Shown here piece by piece: positions 5,529 through 5,621 of a stretch of DNA of 5,621 bases. The position numbers and the translations under genes were made by a program. The stretch comes from Candidatus Cloacimonadota bacterium. Its GTDB lineage: Bacteria > Cloacimonadota > Cloacimonadia > Cloacimonadales > TCS61. The notes under the pieces are model-generated. The model saw nothing but the letters and a program-made list of their open reading frames with translations. It searched no databases and was not told where the DNA came from. Each line of letters opens with the position of its first letter. Position 1 is the stretch's first letter. The stretch is taken from NCBI GenBank assembly GCA_023133395.1, contig JAGLWO010000002.1:1-5621 (forward strand). Direction: 5' to 3'.

Positions 5529-5577
5529 AAAATTAATATTCATCAGCGTATGTCTGTGCAAGTCTGTGGCAGATTCT
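5493..5577. repeat. CACAGAG...GTCTGTGG imperfect inverted repeat
   Basis: CCACAGA (5500-5506) pairs with TCTGTGG (5563-5569), GCAC (5509-5512) with GTGC (5556-5559), and AGA (5515-5517) with TCT (5553-5555). The AT-rich middle would form the loop. The wording CCACAGAG.GCAC.GAGAGCACTGAG and ATCAGCGTA..TCTGTG.AA.TCTGTGGCAGA is familiar to me from dispersed intergenic repeats in many environmental bacterial genomes. The left arm overlaps the end of the DUF2809-like gene and supplies its TAA. Copy number in this genome cannot be judged from one window. Confidence 0.6.
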
Positions 5578-5601
5578 TCCTAGTGTCTTGATGGTGAGAA
5601 A

Positions 5602-5621
5602 ATGAAAAAATATCTTATTAT
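5602..5621 (+). CDS. First codons of a further gene (cut by window edge)
   Basis: ATG 5602 opens MKKYLI and stays open to the edge. The basic start followed by hydrophobic residues is typical of a signal peptide. A GGTGAG (5593-5598) 3 bases upstream is a weak, close ribosome binding site. Only six full codons are visible, so the call is tentative. Confidence 0.4.

Noticed and set aside
5591..5605. ATG 5591 as start of the last gene
   Set aside because: It reads MVRK then stops at TGA 5603-5605; ATG 5602 is in the open frame.

Overview
The window reads as a piece of chromosome from an uncultured-type bacterium of the Fibrobacterota-Chlorobiota-Bacteroidota (FCB) superphylum. Cloacimonadota, Marinimicrobia, KSB1 or a similar group would all fit. 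This placement is an inference. It rests mainly on the NYPNPFNP...GxKV...SGIYFY...KKMxxMK C-terminal module on two large secreted proteins, which is typical of FlgD-Ig/type IX-like sorting tails in those groups, plus AT-rich composition and strong AGGAGG-type ribosome binding sites. All genes lie on the + strand. No tRNA, rRNA, CRISPR array, transposase or phage gene was seen.

Layout. Bases 2-1444 hold the 3' part of a gene for a secreted right-handed parallel beta-helix protein with seven GGGI coils and a C-terminal sorting module. A 60-base gap containing a hairpin-forming repeat follows. Bases 1505-2722 encode a secreted protein with four beta-propeller-like blades and a closely related sorting module (78 of 102 residues identical by hand alignment). 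Bases 2723-3008 hold no convincing gene. They contain a nested C-rich/G-rich palindrome fused to an orphan 3' end of another sorting module, then AT-rich sequence. Bases 3009-3563 encode a small exported or membrane protein, richer in GC than what follows, with a second orphan sorting tail overlapping its stop codon.

Bases 3611-3733 carry two near-identical dyads around AGGTCA/TGACCT before a CreD-family inner-membrane protein gene (3734-5032). A DUF2809-like small membrane protein gene follows (5103-5528). Its last codons lie inside a dispersed-type CACAGAG/CTCTGTG repeat. The first codons of another gene start at 5602 and run off the window.

How the genes relate. The first two genes probably belong to a family of cell-surface or secreted proteins that share one export tail on unrelated passenger folds. 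The two tail relics show that more such genes once stood here, so the locus looks like a place where tail-bearing genes are duplicated, shuffled and lost. The creD and DUF2809 genes are 70 bases apart and could be co-transcribed, but nothing seen ties them functionally to the secreted proteins. I found no clear new defence or mobile system. The most unusual signals are the sorting-tail relics and the paired dyads upstream of creD.
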